Made by a program: the position numbers and the translations under genes
Source of the DNA: UQRS01 sp050946935
GTDB taxonomy: Bacteria > Bacillota > Clostridia > Oscillospirales > Acutalibacteraceae
Reading direction: 5' to 3'
DNA length: 48,539 nucleotides
NCBI GenBank assembly: GCA_050946935.1
Contig: JBMNVR010000015.1
Span: 1-48,539, forward strand
The notes under the pieces: generated by a model
Told to the model about the DNA's origin: nothing
The model's database searches: none
The model's input: only the letters and a program-made list of their open reading frames with translations
Shown here: piece by piece, positions 48,185 to 48,539 of the stretch
Position numbering within the stretch: the first letter of the stretch is position 1
How the letters are laid out: each line of letters begins with the position of its first letter

Positions 48185-48245
48185 GAAAGGTCGGACGATT
48201 TAGATCCATACAGCATTTTCATGGATGGATTCGAACCCGTGAACT
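48163..48245 (-). other. tRNA-Tyr 3'-end-like relic with shared trailer
   Basis: Read on the minus strand this has GGTTCGAATCCATCC, identical to the T-arm of the tRNA-Tyr at the left end. After 36 unrelated bases comes CCAAAACGAAAACCCTGTCG, which differs from the tRNA-Tyr trailer by one base. No acceptor stem or anticodon arm is present, so it cannot be a working tRNA. Confidence 0.5.
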
Positions 48246-48447
48246 CATTATTTTCTTTGCGAAGCAAAGACGCCGATTCTCTTATCTGTTCTCTTTTATC
48301 TGTTATCTGGAAACGGCAATTTTCTTTCAGAGAAAAGTGAAAAACGAAAAAGTGAAGAGAGAAAAGTACAAAAAGAAACGACAACTTTCTGTCGAAAATT
48401 GTCGTTTCTTTTTGGCAAATGACTCTAATTTTGATAGAAACCGTGTA

Positions 48448-48523
48448 AGGGGGTGCAACTTCGGTTCAGAGGGGGTGCAACTTCGGTTCAGAGGGGGTGC
48501 AACTTCGGTTCAGAGGGGGTGCA
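48448..48523 (+). repeat. 22-bp tandem direct repeat at the window edge
   Basis: Three identical 22-base units (48448-48469, 48470-48491, 48492-48513) and the first ten bases of a fourth (48514-48523). Each unit begins AGGGGGTGCAAC and ends TTCGGTTCAG. There is no spacer, so it is not a CRISPR. Such terminal multi-repeats are known as transposase-binding sites of some insertion sequences such as IS21-type elements; this assignment is inference because the window ends here. Confidence 0.75.
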
Positions 48524-48539
48524 TTTTCGATGTTAGGGG

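Larger units (their letters stand above)
47790..48539. other. Gene-free right end with repeats and a tRNA relic
   Basis: I see no credible gene in this 750-base stretch. Two tiny open frames (13 and 14 codons from 47820 and 47859) are not supported. It contains a perfect 11-base stem (TGACGCTGAAC/GTTCAGCGTCA, 47859-47894), AT-rich repeats of the type TTATTCATTATTCA and their inverse (48037-48136), a tRNA-3'-like relic (48163-48245) and a tandem repeat that runs to the window edge. The motif GGGGGTGCAACT occurs both near 47807 and in that tandem array. Confidence 0.6.

Noticed and set aside
48073..48384. A 103-codon open frame on the minus strand at the right end
   Set aside because: It is Phe/Ser/Lys-rich without a ribosome site and overlaps the tRNA relic and AT repeats.
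48448..48523. CRISPR array
   Set aside because: The 22-base units are directly adjacent with no unique spacers.

Overview
The window looks like chromosomal DNA of an anaerobic, spore-forming Firmicute of class Clostridia, probably Oscillospiraceae/Ruminococcaceae-like and from a gut or rumen setting. The evidence is a spoVAC-spoVAD pair, a ferredoxin-dependent pyruvate oxidoreductase beside a pyruvate formate-lyase, strong AGGAGG-type ribosome binding sites, consensus sigma-A promoters, a pth-mfd gene order and fairly GC-rich coding DNA. No species is assigned.

The left part (1-20.6 kb) is mostly housekeeping. It holds a tRNA-Thr/tRNA-Tyr operon (minus strand), mfd, pth and a UPF0145 gene (minus), queT with a structured leader, a DUF554 membrane protein, a 59-residue conserved-looking protein, pflB, a small XRE regulator, spoVAC-spoVAD, a frame-broken zinc-ribbon gene, a GH36-like alpha-galactosidase, a YitT-family membrane protein, a CNNM/CorC-type CBS protein and nifJ (PFOR).

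From 20.6 kb on, a 700-base AT-rich leader with at least two good promoters and several palindromes precedes a collinear run of 14 genes (21.3-46.1 kb) that ends at a clear intrinsic terminator. It reads as an alpha-mannan (yeast or fungal type alpha-1,6-mannan) capture, degradation and uptake locus. Order: two secreted/surface proteins with LGFP-like domains; cytosolic GH125 exo-alpha-1,6-mannosidase; cytosolic GH76; two GH76 lipoproteins; a lipoprotein sugar-binding protein; a third GH76 lipoprotein; then a seven-gene block of unusual make-up (solute-binding protein fused to two jelly-roll domains, permease pair 1, an NHL/TPR/Yip1-type membrane protein, a secreted DUF5696 protein, permease pair 2). 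No ABC ATPase and no transcription factor gene lies in the locus, so the importers presumably use a shared MsmX/MsmK-type ATPase encoded elsewhere.

A proposed flow (inference): surface LGFP-like proteins and GH76 lipoproteins bind and cut mannan outside the cell, solute-binding proteins pass oligosaccharides to one or both permease pairs, and cytosolic GH76 and GH125 finish the job to mannose. A hexapeptide O-acetyltransferase and an alpha/beta-hydrolase esterase follow after the terminator. The last 800 bases hold no gene but contain a tRNA-3'-end-like relic matching the left-end tRNA-Tyr trailer, a large hairpin and a 22-bp tandem repeat array cut by the window edge, so this end may be a mobile-element or island boundary.
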